A DNA stretch of 64,000 bases from Pueraria montana var. lobata (lineage: Eukaryota > Streptophyta > Magnoliopsida > Fabales > Fabaceae): the NCBI GenBank assembly GCA_026413185.1, contig CM048648.1, positions 75,560,550 to 75,624,549 of the forward strand, written 5' to 3'. The notes beneath the pieces were generated by a model. It saw only the letters and a list, made by a program, of their open reading frames with translations. It was not told the DNA's origin and made no database searches. Of this stretch, positions 23,640-35,074 are shown one piece after another. The translations under genes and the position numbers were made by a program. The first letter of the stretch is position 1. Each line of letters begins with the position of its first letter.

Positions 23640-23945
23640 TTTTGTAAAACTAAGGGCAAAATGGTCATTTTACATGTAGGGACACATTGGGTATTTTAGA
23701 AAAAGATTGAGGGTAATTAGGTAATTTCACATTTAGAGGACACAATTGAAATTTTATAAAAAGATTGAGGGTAATTAGGTAATTTCATAGATTCTAGAAC
23801 AATTAGGGACATATTCGGAATTTCATAAAAAGATCAAGGGCAAAATGGGAAATTTTAGAAAATAGTAAGGGTAATTTGGTAATTTCACCCTTTGAGGGCA
23901 AAATTAGAATTTTAGAAAAAGATAGGGGTATTTTAGTGAATTTTT
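23640..23945 (+). repeat. Degenerate ~60-bp tandem repeat inside the solo LTR
   Basis: About five imperfect copies of 'aaaaagattgagggtaatta' plus 'ggtaatttcac' and 'gggacacatt' blocks. Such arrays are common in the U3 or R region of long plant LTRs. Confidence 0.7.
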
Positions 23946-24078
23946 ATAATTTTTATGTGATTGATTAATATTAATTATTTATTTATTAGCATCATTATCA
24001 TATTGCATAAGCCTGAGTTCTTGGAAAATATAAAGATTTCAAATGAGAAATGAGTTTTTAAATGAGAAATGATTGTGT

Positions 24079-24223
24079 TGACTAACCGGGACTGCGGTAG
24101 TCATGGAAAATGAATATTTTTGGGGGAATTGATTTCCAGGACTGTGATGACTAACCGGGACTGCGGTAGTCATGATAATAAAGAAAGGATTGATGTTAAC
24201 CAACCGGGACTGCGGTGGTCATG
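24079..24223 (+). repeat. Three copies of a hairpin repeat in the solo LTR
   Basis: Copies at ~24079-24105, 24148-24174 and 24198-24223 read gactaaccgggactgcggta followed by gtcatg, with small changes. In each, GACTA/ACCG can pair with CGGT/AGTC, giving a short stem. Confidence 0.75.
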
Positions 24224-24996
24224 TATTTAAAAAGATGATTGAGATTTTGAACTGAGAATGTGATAGTCCTGAGAAATGATGGGTGAGCAGAGTAAGTTAG
24301 ACAGGACCGTATAGTCTGTGATTATATAGTCTGTGGGGTGAAGGATATTAGCAATTCCACATGTGGCTGGAAACTGGACTGAGTTGCGGTCGTGGTGGCC
24401 TTCCGGGTATCCTGATCTCCTAATTCTGTCTAGTTTATTCGCGTTTAGTAGGGGCTGATAGCTGAATTGCAGTGAGTAATGGTAGGCCAGTTTCTTACTA
24501 AACACTCAAAGGGGAAGTCTCCATGGAGCAGGGTCAAAATGATTTTATGGTCAAAAGGATTTTTGAGTCAAAACTGCATCTGGTTTATAAACTTGCATTT
24601 TCATAAAAGCATACGGCATTTGCATTATTTATGTGAATTCTTAATTATGAAATAAAATGTCATTGATTGTGATTGTTTTCTATGTATTAGAAATTAAATG
24701 CCTGATCCGGTAATGCTGTCCCCAGATTCTAGGGAGTGTGAATTACAGGTATTTTGAAGATTAATTAGAAGTTAAAGATGCAGATATTTTCCAGAGCTAT
24801 AGGAATGAGTGTTTTTGGCTTTAGATACTTTTGTATTAATTAGAAATAAATTGGTAGTAGTATTTTTTGTAAATTTTAATAATGTAAATTATAATGACAA
24901 ACTTTAAATTTTAATGGAATGTATTTATTTTAATGGTAAATTCTTTTTATGGATTTTAGATGGAAATTAATTAATTAGAAGGGGGGTTACATAGAT

Positions 24997-26546
24997 GCAA
25001 GTACTTTTTTAATTAAAAATTAATTTGAAAAAAGTAAAAAAAAATTATAGTGATAATTGATTTTTTTTAATCTTTTTCAAATTAATTTTTAAGTAGTTTC
25101 TTAAAAATACGGGAGCTTACGGGAAAATAATTAAAAAATTATTCTGAATGTTTTTCTAGCAAGCTTATTAAAGAAAATAAAATAAAATTGACAACATATT
25201 GGGATAGATGACCGCTGGTTTACCTTCTTGCGTATGCATATTTCGATGACAAGTTATGGAAAAGGTAGCCTGACGAAAGAGTCTGACGTGGATTTTGGAG
25301 AGTTTTCAGCAATCTAACTATCACATGAATGACAAGTTATTTTTTGTTTTAATATCAAGGATGTGCTTTTTTCATTCTGAAATAAGTGTATATATATTTT
25401 TATAGAGTAAATTACACATTTCTTTTCTGAAAATTTATTTTTATTATACTCGATATTTCTTCGTTTTTTTACCTACAATAAATCTTCTAATTGTTGCATT
25501 TTTGTAATACTAACCCCCACCCCCCTCCCCGGTTAGGCATAAACAGTGTTTGGATCGGTAGTTGAAATGTGTCACATGACTTGCACATGATTTTTAATAA
25601 AAAAATTTACCCAAAATATCCTCATCTTCCTCAACTAAACCCCTTTTCTCAAAAGACCACACGTCCTTCTCTTTCTCTGATTCTCCCAAAAAGCATGCCA
25701 CCTTCACGGCCACTATAAATCATAACATCGAGCCATAGAAAATAGAAAAAAAAATATATTTCTTTTCCAGTGTACCAAGCCAAAGTTAAATAAATAAATA
25801 AAAAAAACATATTCTATATTCAATCTCAATCCAAAAAGCAAACCAGAAAGCGAAATGCCAAAATCCTATATTTAATCTCAAACCATAAATTAAATCAGAA
25901 AAAGGAACCACCCGCTTCTTCAATCGGAACCACACAAATTCGGCACCCTCAATACCCATGCCATTGGGAGCAAAGACGGTGCTTCCGCATCATTCTCCAT
26001 CCTCTTCCTCGTCACTTTCCCTAACCCATTTTCGTTCGCCAACACTCCCTCCCTCTTCCTCATTAGCAAAATCAGGAAAGATTGAATGGTTGGAGGTGTG
26101 AGGTGGCGGTGGTTGGTTGTTGGAGTTGGAATATAAGCTTGAATTTGAAGTGGGGAATTTGGTGCGGTGGGAATATGTTAGTGCGGTGATTTTGAATGAT
26201 GGGGTAAGGTGTTATATTTAGGCTTGAATTTGGTGGCGTTGGTGAATTGGTTTCGTGCGGTGATGAACGGTCGGTGACAGAGGAGGCAGAGGAGAGGGTT
26301 TGAAAACCTAATTTGTACATTTGTCAGCTAGTCTCGACAATTGTACGTGTCTGATTCTCTTAGAATATAGATTGAGTGGGATGATGTGTTCATTTGTCGC
26401 GATTGTTGAACTTTGAGAATTGATAATTGAAATTGATCTTGAGAATGATATTGATATAAAAGTAGAAGTAATGAATATTTATGTAATTTTTTTTCCACCT
26501 AAAATAAGAACTTTTATGTAATTTTATTTGTTTTCTCAATTTTAAT
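24997..26546. other. AT-rich DNA with weak repeats, no gene seen
   Basis: A hairpin-forming stretch is at ~25000-25100 (ttaattaaaaattaatttga facing tcaaattaatttttaa). At 25405 'tagagtaaattacac' resembles the left end of the MITE at 10105-10392, without a right end. 25690-26330 is less AT-rich, with cttcttcc-type stretches, but no frame there has a recognisable motif. Confidence 0.5.
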
Positions 26547-26814
26547 TACTTTCTCCATTTTTAAACTTTTGATGTTTTAGTTTCTTATTTTTTTCCTAAA
26601 CTCTTGATGTTTTACATATTTTAAGGCTCATTAATTATTTTTTTTCATATATACCCCCATTTAATATGACCTAGATTTTCACATCTTCTTCCATCATATA
26701 TATTAAATGAGGGTATTTTAGACTAAATGTATTGTTTGTGACTAATATTAAATGTTTCTTAAGTTACGTGCATTAACCTTAAACATCAAGAGTTTAGGAA
26801 CGGAGGAAGTAGTA
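26547..26814. mobile_element. Stowaway-like MITE
   Basis: Left end 'tactttctccatttttaaac' and right end 'gtttaggaacggaggaagta' are imperfect inverted repeats of the CTCCCTCCGT type. Inner blocks also mirror (ttttgatgtttta against taaacatcaag). TA flanks are consistent with a TA target duplication. Confidence 0.65.
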
Positions 26815-28279
26815 TTGTGTACCTTTTATAAATAAGCTAAGTTAGTGGATTATATTAAATTACATTAATGCTATAATTATATAATTGATTTTAATATTTT
26901 TAATAGTAATCAATTCATAGATCAAATTATATAAAAATAAAAAATTATCTAAATTTTAAACTTAACAAATAATTAATTTACAGTACAATAATTATTGAAT
27001 AGTTATTGTTCATAAAAATACAAAATTATTTAAATCATAAACTTAACAATAATTAATTTATAATACAAAGTGTTTTATTAAATATAGAGATATATTCATA
27101 TATTCTTTTGGATTAAATTATGTTATCGAGTTTTAATGTAATTTGTGAATTTTTATTTGTAATTTATCAAGTTTTTTTTTTGCTACCTATTAAGTATATG
27201 ATAACCAATCACCGTGAGCTTGATTTTAAATCTGATAACAGAAATTCTCATTCAAATATTAATCTCTTAACTAATCACCTAACTAATAATATAAAATAAT
27301 TAAACATATATCCTTCCTTATATCTTCAAACTAATAATAGTTGTTAGTGTTTTCTTGAAATATTATTTGTAATTATAAACTTTAATGTTCTTAGTAAATA
27401 AAATTCTTCTTTAATTAATTAGATATATTAAAACTGAGGAATCCAACTATAGTAAATAAAACTAGGTTGTACTTTTAGTGAATCAAATTCTTTTTTATTT
27501 CAAATTAGGACAAATCAATAATTTTAGAAATTTTCATAACTAAAATAATAAAAAGATCAGTTGCACAATTTTAAAATATCTATCTTAATAAATAAAAAGA
27601 TCAATGTTACAACAATCATTTTAAAAAAATTAAAAATAAAAATTATAATAATCATTTTAAAATATATTTATTGTTAATTATTTGATTTTAAAAATTGAAA
27701 ATAGTTATTACTTTCCTTTATTTGGTTAAACAGGAACCTAAAAGTAAAACGATTAGATAGTTTTTTGTTTTGAACCAAACATAATGGAGCTTAGAGATAT
27801 GAAAAAAATTTGTTTATATTAAACTCATTTTGAGAAGTAAAAAAAATAACTATAAAAAATTTGTTTGAAAAGTTGTAAAATATTCAGCAAATGAAAAGAA
27901 TAATAAAAGTATATATTCTTTTGTTATTGTATAGGCTTCGGTAACAAATATATATGTTCCCAAAATGCATTTATATTTTTTTTTTGCTTTAATTAGTATT
28001 TTTTGTATATTAACCATGTAACTTTTCTATTTTGTTAAATTTTCATATTTTTTAATTCCAATTTTGCTTCTACATCTTAATCTCTTTATATACCTCATGT
28101 TGAATTCCGGCCATGTGGAACAACTTTTAAAGTTTCAAACAATCCAGTTTTACTTAATTTTAACTTAAAGAAACTTTTAAATAAAAATTTAAAACAACTT
28201 TTATTTTATTTTCAATTTTTTTAAATTAGTTTTAACTTTTAAGTTTTAAGTCATAATAAATTTGGGCCCAACATAAATA
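26815..28279. other. AT-rich intergenic DNA, no feature seen
   Basis: Very AT-rich, with repeated 'aaaataataa' and 'aatttaaa' sequence. No gene, element end or array was recognised. Confidence 0.6.
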
Positions 28280-31200
28280 GTTCCCTAAATATAATATAAC
28301 AAATGGAGATTAATATTTTTCATAAAAGTATGAAGAGAAGTTTTTATTTAACTTCCATATAAAATATAACACACAGGGATGAATAGTTTCTTATGAAAAT
28401 AAGTAGGAAAATTTACAGCGAAGTCACAGATAAACATTTTTACTAAATATTTTTGTTCAATAAAAGTTAACTTTTCTTTAACATAAGTAATATATATTTT
28501 AATTACATAAAAAAAATAAATTAAATCAACATAATCACTATTATTTTCTCTAGGCAAAATTAGAGTCTAAAATTAAATTTTAAGCTAATAATTATTTATT
28601 TATTATCTTCTTACATAAATAAATTATTTATGATTTTTTTCTACATAGACAAATTTTAATTTTATTTTAGACATTGATATTGGATGCCAATATATTAAAC
28701 TATAAATTATATATAAAATATAACACACCAAGATGCATTTTTTTTCTCAGATAAACATAAGGAAAAATTTTCACTTAATTCACGAGGATGAACAATTTAC
28801 CTGAAGTCACATTATTATCTAAATTATTATGGTGAAATTATATATTTTTATTATTATAATTTTAATTTGAATGTATTCTTTTATAGATGTCTCTTTCCTA
28901 ATTTAAATAATTTATTGAATGTTTTATTTTACGATCATAAAAAGTATGAAAAAATATAACAAATAGGGATAAATATTTTCCATGAAAGTATGAAGTAAAA
29001 TTTAGACTTAATTTACCATATAAAATATATAAAAAATATAAAATATAACACATGTGGATGAATTTTTTTAATAAAAAATAAGAAGGAAAATTTACGGTGA
29101 ATTCACAGATATTAACATTTTTACTAAAGAATTTTGTCCAATCAATGTTAAATTTTTTTACATAATTAATATATATTTAATTACATAAAAATAAAATTAA
29201 ATCAACATAATCACTATTATTTTCTCCATGCAAAAATTAGTGTCTAAAATTTATTTTTAAGCCAATAATTATATGTTTTTATTTCTCATCTTCTCACTTA
29301 AATAAATTATTAATGATTTTTTTATACTTGGACAAATTTTAATTTTCTTTTATGTATTGATATGTATATGTCAATATATTAAAATTAAAATTATAACGAA
29401 TAAGGATGAATATTTTTTTATCTTATAATAACAAGTAGAAATTTTCACTTAATTGACAGGGAAGAACAATCTATCTGAAATCACATTAATATCTAAATTA
29501 TTATGATGAAATTAAATTTTCAATTATATTAATTTTAATTTTTTATGGTTGTCTCTTTCTTGATTTAAATAATTTACTAAATGTTTTATTTTACAAACAT
29601 AGAAAGTATAAAAAAAATATAACAAATGTAGATGAATATTTTTCATGAAAGCATGAAGAGAAATTTAGACTTCACTTACCATATAAAATATAACAACGGG
29701 GATGAACAATGTTTATGAAAAATAGTAGAAATTTACAATAAATTCACAAGGATGAATATTTTTACTAAAGATTTTTGTTCAATCAAATTTAAAATTTCTT
29801 TTGCATAATTAATATATATTTAATTACATTTCAAAAATCAAATTAAATTAACAAAATAACTATTTTTTCTTCATGCAAAATTAGTGTCTAAAATTAATTT
29901 TTAATCAAATAATTATTCATTTATATATTATCTTCTCACTTAAATAAATTATTCATGATTTTCTTCTACATGGATAAATTTTAATTTTTCTTTAGGCAAT
30001 GATTTGTACATGCCAATATATTAAAATATAAAAAATATATATATATAATATAACATATAGGGATGATTTTTTATTTATTTATAAAATCAAGTAAAAAATT
30101 TACTTAATTCACGGGAATAAACAATTTAGCTGAAATCACATTAATATCTAAATTATTACAGTGAGATTATATTTTTATTATTATAATTTTAATTTGAATT
30201 TTTTTATGGCTTTCTTTTTTCTGTTTTAAATAATTTATTGAATGTTTTATTTTACGAACATAAAAGTATGAAGAGAATATAACAAATGAGGATGAATATT
30301 TTTCCTGAAAGTATGAAGAAATTTTTTGACTTAACTTACCTTATAAAATATATAAAATATAACACATATGGATGAACAATTTGTTAGATGAAAATAAGTA
30401 GGAAAATTTACACTAAACACACAAGAATAAACATTTTTACTAAATATTTTTATCCAATCAAAGTTAAAATTTCTTTTGCACAATTAATATATATTTAATT
30501 GCATAAAAATGAAATTAAATCAACATAATAACTATTATTTTCTCCATACAAAATTTGTATCTAAAATTAGTTTTTAAACAAATAAATATTTATTTTTTAT
30601 TTATTATCTTCTAACTTAAATAAATTATTTATGATTTTATTCTATCCGGACAAATTTTATTTTTCTTTTATTCATTGATATGTATATGACAATATATTAA
30701 AATACAAATTATATATAAATTATAACACATAGGGATGATTTTTTCCTTATCAAAGCAAGTAGAAATTTCCATTTAATTTACGGGAAAGAACAATTTTACT
30801 GAAGTCACATTAATATCTAAATTATTATGGTGAAATTATATTTTTTATTATAATAATTTTTATTTGAATGTATTTTTTTTATTTCCTCATTCCTTATTTA
30901 AATAATTTATTAAGTGTTTTATTTTATCATATTAGAAAGTATGAAAAATATAACAAATGCAGATGAGTATTTTTCATAAAAGTATGAAGAGAAATTTAGA
31001 CTTAACTTGCCATATAAAATATAACACACAGAGATGAACATTTTTATAAAAACATGTAGAAAAATTTACACTGAATTCACAGTGATAAACTTTTTAACTA
31101 AAGATTTTTGTCCAATCAAAGTTAAAATTTCATTTACATAATTAATATATATTTAATTACATAAAATAATCAAATTAAATCAACATAATCACTGCTATTT

Positions 31201-32620
31201 TCTTCACAAAACAATAGTGTCAAAATTTAATTTTTAGACAAATAATTTTTTTTTATCTTCTAACTTAAATAAATTATTCATGATTAAATTTCTTCTACCT
31301 AGGAAAATTTTAATTTTCTTTTATAAATTCATATGTATATGCCAATAAATTAAAATAAATATTATATATAAAATAGAAAAATATAGAGATGAATATTTTT
31401 TTCTTATAAACACAAGTAGAAATTTTCACTTAATTCACCGGGATGAACAATTTAGCTGAAGTCACATTAATATCTACATTATTGTGGTGAAATTATATAT
31501 ATTTTTTATTATTGTAATTTTAATTTGAATATATTTTTTTATGGTTGTCTCTTCCTGATTTATATATTTTATTGATTGTTTTATTTTACAAACATAGAAA
31601 GTATGAAAAAATTATAACAAATGAGGATGAATATTTTAAATGAAAGTATCAAGAGAAATTTAGACTTAACTTACCACATAAAGTATATAAAATATAACAC
31701 ACAACATATTTTTTTTCAGCTTAAACATGTTTTTAGTCCCTCAAATGTCAGTCATTTTATTTTAGTCCTCCAAATTTGAAGTTGTCTTTTTTAGTCCTTG
31801 GAATTCGCAAAAATGCTCTTTTTAGTCCCTCTCCACAGTGTGAGTCAAACAGAGAATAAGAGATTTACAATTTCTAACAACTTTTGATCATAGTAATTAA
31901 AATATGAAGATAATTTGTTAGTCAAACAATTAAATTAAGATAATTTATCATAATAATTAAAATTTGAATGTATTTTTTATGACTATCTCTTTCTTGATTT
32001 AAATAATTTACTGAATGTTTTATTTTATGATCATAGAAAGTATAAGAAAATATAATAAATGAGGGTGAATATTTTTCATGAAAATATGAAGAGAAATTTA
32101 GATTTGACTTACCATATAAAATATAGCACACGGGGATGAACATTTTTTTTATAAAAACAAGTAGAAAAATTACATTGAATTCACAGGATACACTTTTTTA
32201 CTAAATATTTTTGTCCAATCAAAGTTAATATTTCTTTTACATAAATAATATATATTTAATTACATAAAAAATAAAATATCAAAATAATAACTATTATTTT
32301 CTCCACATAAAATTAGTGTCTAAAATTTATTTTTAAGCAGATAATTTGTATTTATTTATTATGTTCTCACTTAAATAGATTATTTATGATTTTTTTAATT
32401 TTTGAAGAAATTTTAGTTTTCTTTTATACATTGATATGTATATGCCAATATATTAAAATAAAAATTATACATAAAATATAGCATATAGGGATGAAATTAT
32501 TTTATTTATAAAATCAATTAGAAAATTTTTACTTAATTCACAAAGATGAACATTTTACCTGATGTCACATTAATATCTAAATTATTATGATGAAATTATA
32601 TTTTTTTTTACTAAAGTATA
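28280..32620 (+). repeat. Tandem array of a ~660-bp AT-rich unit, about 6.5 copies
   Basis: An anchor reading tataacaaat..ggat(g)aatatttt recurs at 28301, 28961, 29624, 30284, 30955, 31619 and 32057, giving spacings of 660, 663, 660, 671, 664 and 438. Each unit also holds 'tcaacataatcactattatt', 'gatatgtatatgccaatata' and 'tgaagtcacattaatatcta' in the same order. The short sixth interval contains an inserted half element (31718-31855) and a deletion. Copies differ by many substitutions and small indels, so the array is old. No coding frame is conserved between units. Confidence 0.9.
31718..31855. mobile_element. Half of a 'gtccct' MITE inside the tandem array
   Basis: Starts 'agcttaaacatgtttttagt', contains tagtcctccaaatttgaag and tagtccctctccacagtg, and interrupts the repeat unit. 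No mirror arm is present. Confidence 0.55.
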
Positions 32621-32717
32621 AAGATAAAAATGTAACATGTTACATTACATAAAATACAAAATCTCAATAAAAAATCTTAAACTGTTAACCCCGTGCAATG
32701 CACGGGTTAAAATCTAG
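32620..32717 (+). mobile_element. Helitron-like 3' terminus
   Basis: A 7-bp perfect stem CCCGTGC / GCACGGG with loop AAT (32690-32707, extendable by AA/TT with one bulge) is followed by TTAAAATCTAG and then T. This is the hairpin-then-CTRR-T layout of Helitron 3' ends. The 660-bp tandem array ends just upstream, so the array may be internal to this element. The 5' end (TC after A) was not located. Confidence 0.6.
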
Positions 32718-33061
32718 TATATTGTAAATGGAACTGTCTAACAAGTGGTGTTTGTTGTAATTGGTCATACCTTTGTTTTGGTATGTAGGATAGTGCCAAA
32801 AATAGAGGAGACAATCGAATTTTTGTCAAAAATCCATAACCTTTATTTAAATAATTGGTTAAATGTTACTTTTGGTCCTTTATGTTTTAGTATTTTTTTC
32901 ATTTTGGTACATTAAGTTTTAAAAGTCTCATTTTGGTCCTTTAAGTTTTTGAAAGTTTCATTTTAGTCTTTTCTTCCATTTTCCATTAACAACGTTAGTG
33001 TTCCGTTAACTTTTAAATTTTGAAATAATTAATTTAACATAGTGACAGCTAAAAACCGCCA

Positions 33062-33394
33062 CTATGTGTTTTTTCCAGAAAGAAAAAAATAATTGTCAAC
33101 CTTACCCCAAATGCGTGAGCCCTCTCCACACTCTTCACTCTCAACCCTACCCAAACACAAACCATTTTTCCACCACCGCCTCTCTCTTCCCACCATTACC
33201 ACCAAATGAAAACCCAAACACCTCCGCATCACCGTTTTCATTAACCAAAACCTCTTTGAAATACAATTGTTGTTGGAGTGGAACATTCGAATGAGGCTAA
33301 CAACGGATTTGGTAGGGTGGTTACAAAGGGCGTGGATGAGGGAGATGAGGAGCAAGGAGAGGGGGAAGTTGAGGAGGAGGAGGAGCTTCTCCAT
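33062..33394 (-). pseudogene. Second captured fragment with a signal-peptide-like start
   Basis: A minus-strand frame of 110 codons starts 'MEKLLLLLNFPLSLLLISLI', a strongly hydrophobic leader, and continues 'HPTKSVVSLIRMFHSNNNC' before becoming Arg/Trp/Gly-rich and running into the left inverted repeat. I do not recognise the family. The sequence is GC-richer than its flanks and probably came from another host gene, but it may not be coding. Confidence 0.35.
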
Positions 33395-33471
33395 GAGGGA
33401 GAGGGACGAACTTCAAAATCCCGTGGGCCTGGTAGAGTGAAATCTGGTCTGTCTCAGGGCTCAAAAAAATG

Positions 33472-33639
33472 GAAATTGATCTTGGCTTTAGGCTTGCAGA
33501 AGGATTGGGCCGTGACGTCGTAGGCCCGCATGGCATCCTCGGCAGAATTGAACGTGCCCAGCCACACACGCTACTTTTTCCACGGATCTCAAATCTCTGC
33601 TATGAATTGCCTCCATGGCCACTTCCTTACGCCGCAAAA
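33472..33639 (-). pseudogene. Captured AP2/ERF DNA-binding domain, broken by two stops
   Basis: A single minus-strand frame of 56 codons covers nearly the whole AP2 domain. It reads FCGVRKWPWRQFIAEI, a stop, DPWKK, a stop, then RVWLGTFNSAEDAMRAYD and KPKAKINF. The WLGTF, AEDA..AYD and AEI-DP blocks fix the identity as an ERF-type plant transcription-factor domain, which binds GCC-box-like DNA. Two stops sit in the domain, at positions where family members carry Arg and usually Thr/Arg. It lies inside the Mutator-like element, so it is a captured fragment and not a host gene. Confidence 0.9.
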
Positions 33640-34278
33640 CTGTGTCTCCTTGAGTCCTTGCTTGTTCTCGATTGGTCTTAATTATTGTAAACTATTCTAT
33701 CATGTTGAAGATGCGTCGAGGGAGAGCCACTGTCACAACCGCCGTTGTGGATCTAACGACGGTGAGGGCCCTCCAACGAAGGTGGCGATGAGGCGGCGCT
33801 AGAGTTCGGATTGCGAGAGTAGGGAAGAGGTGAATGCGGCGGTGTGGCAAAGGATATGAGCTCGCATGATTGTATTTTGAAATTGGTGATTGGTTTCTAA
33901 AATTGGATTTGAATATTAGGAATTTGGGAATGAGTTGGGTATTTTTTATAAATTAAATTTATTATAGTGACGGCTAAAAGCTGCCACAATGTTTAAACTA
34001 ATTTTTTATGGCAGGACTGTTATTTGTGAAAATATTATTACACATAGTAGCGGTTTTTAGCCACTACTATTTTAAATTAATTATTTTTAAAATTTAAAAG
34101 TTAACGAAACACTAACATTATTAACGGAAAATGAAAGAAATGACCAAAATGAAACTTTCGAAAACATAAAGGACCAAAATGAGACTTTTAAAACATAATG
34201 TACCAAAATGAAAAAAACGCTAAAACATAAAGGACGAAAAGTGACATTTAACCTAAATAATTACAATAAGTAAACCCA

Positions 34279-34640
34279 TTAACAAGAGTGCATAGAAACA
34301 TCAATGTGTTGCTTTGTTGTTTCTCCACCATAATCAAGCTTCCATTTTTTTTCCTCTAATTGATTACTCAACTTTTCTTGTTCACCCAAGATCCTCCGTA
34401 CCTCATAACGAGCTTTACGCTGCATAAGCCCTATACAATTATAATCATCTTCTTGAGCAACCCATCCATAAATGTTTAAGCAAGCCTTTAATTAACTTCC
34501 TTGAATTCCAGTTCTTAATTTTTACCATCACGTGTAGCTTCAAATGACTTCTTAAATCTAGTTGCATTCATGAAACCTTTCCAGTCATGAATTTGAAGTC
34601 TATTATAGCCTAAGCAATTAGGTGACCATTTTTCAAGAAT
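34279..34640 (-). pseudogene. XS-domain gene fragment (SGS3/IDN2-like family)
   Basis: Minus strand from ~34640: 'HDWKGFMNATRFKKSFEATR' followed, after a frameshift and stop, by 'LNIYGWVAQEDDYNCIGLMQ' and a charged, coiled-coil-like tail 'VRRILGEQEKLSNQLEEKKW', ending at TAA 34281-34279. The W-x-G-F..A..F...FEA and YGWVA..DDYN blocks are typical of the plant XS domain, found in RNA-silencing proteins such as SGS3 and the IDN2/FDM family. Zinc-finger, remaining XS and XH parts are absent. The Pack-MULE inserted directly downstream of its end. Confidence 0.65.
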
Positions 34641-35074
34641 ACATGAAAATATATTGGCCTAAATTTAACAAATTCCTTGAATCAATATCCAGAATCGATC
34701 AATTTACCCTTTATGTTAATAATTATGCCTGTTCAGGGCCGAACATAATATTTAAGGATGACACTGAAACCAACTTATAGTATATATATGACAAGTTGAA
34801 ATTGACATTGCTTGTTGCTTGCTTTATTTCCAATTTTGTTGGTGTATAACAATCCTTTATTTGGTTGATGTCGATAATTTATTTCTTTTTTGTGTGATAA
34901 AATTACTATGCTTAATTTATATTCAAGTTATGCATTATAAGAGAACCTTAGTTTTCCGTTTGAGATTCAATACAATGATTAATAACATATTAATTGTTGT
35001 ATTGAATCTTGAATTGTCCGATTGGACAGTTTGGAAAGATTCACTTTTTTATTCTTGATTAATACGTAGAGGTT
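34641..35074. other. AT-rich DNA, no gene recognised
   Basis: May include further decayed XS-gene sequence close to 34641-34720, but no motif is clear. The rest is AT-rich. Confidence 0.4.

Larger units (their letters stand above)
22013..24991 (+). mobile_element. Solo LTR of a Ty3/gypsy-type retrotransposon
   Basis: Begins TGTAACATCC and ends GGGGGGTTACA (TGTAAC...GTTACA inverted ends), flanked on both sides by the 5-bp duplication TAGAT (22008-22012, 24992-24996). No internal region, polymerase or second LTR is present, so it is a solo LTR left by recombination between two LTRs. At 2979 bp it is long. Inside are a duplicated 'tgactggacagtgtgtcaga' hairpin block (~22192 and ~22328), a ~60-bp tandem repeat (23640-23945) and a three-fold hairpin repeat (24079-24223). 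The superfamily is inferred from the TGTAACA ends and length. Strand is nominal. Confidence 0.88.
32857..34253 (-). mobile_element. Mutator-like foldback element carrying captured gene pieces (Pack-MULE type)
   Basis: Flanked by a perfect 9-bp duplication TAAATAATT (32848-32856, 34254-34262), the size made by Mutator transposases. The arms are long inverted repeats (about 200 bp): left 'ggttaaatgttacttttggt', right its complement ending 'gacatttaacc', continuing through 'ttaacttttaaattt' and 'ctaaaaaccgcc' blocks. The centre, ~33065-33900, is much richer in GC than its surroundings and includes a recognisable AP2/ERF domain and a second gene-like fragment, both on the minus strand. No transposase is present, so it is non-autonomous. 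Confidence 0.88.

Noticed and set aside
26072..26320. 82-codon minus-strand frame rich in Pro, Ser and His
   Set aside because: No motif, no codon pattern different from its surroundings, and no paired element ends, so I could not support it as a gene.
28280..32620. Possible CRISPR-like or centromeric satellite array
   Set aside because: Units are ~660 bp, strongly diverged and without short identical repeats and spacers. The copy number in view is too low to claim a centromeric satellite.
33278..33523. Plus-strand Glu/Gly-rich frame in the Mutator-like element
   Set aside because: It is opposite to the recognisable minus-strand AP2 and leader-peptide fragments, so it is a shadow of Leu/Pro-rich codons.
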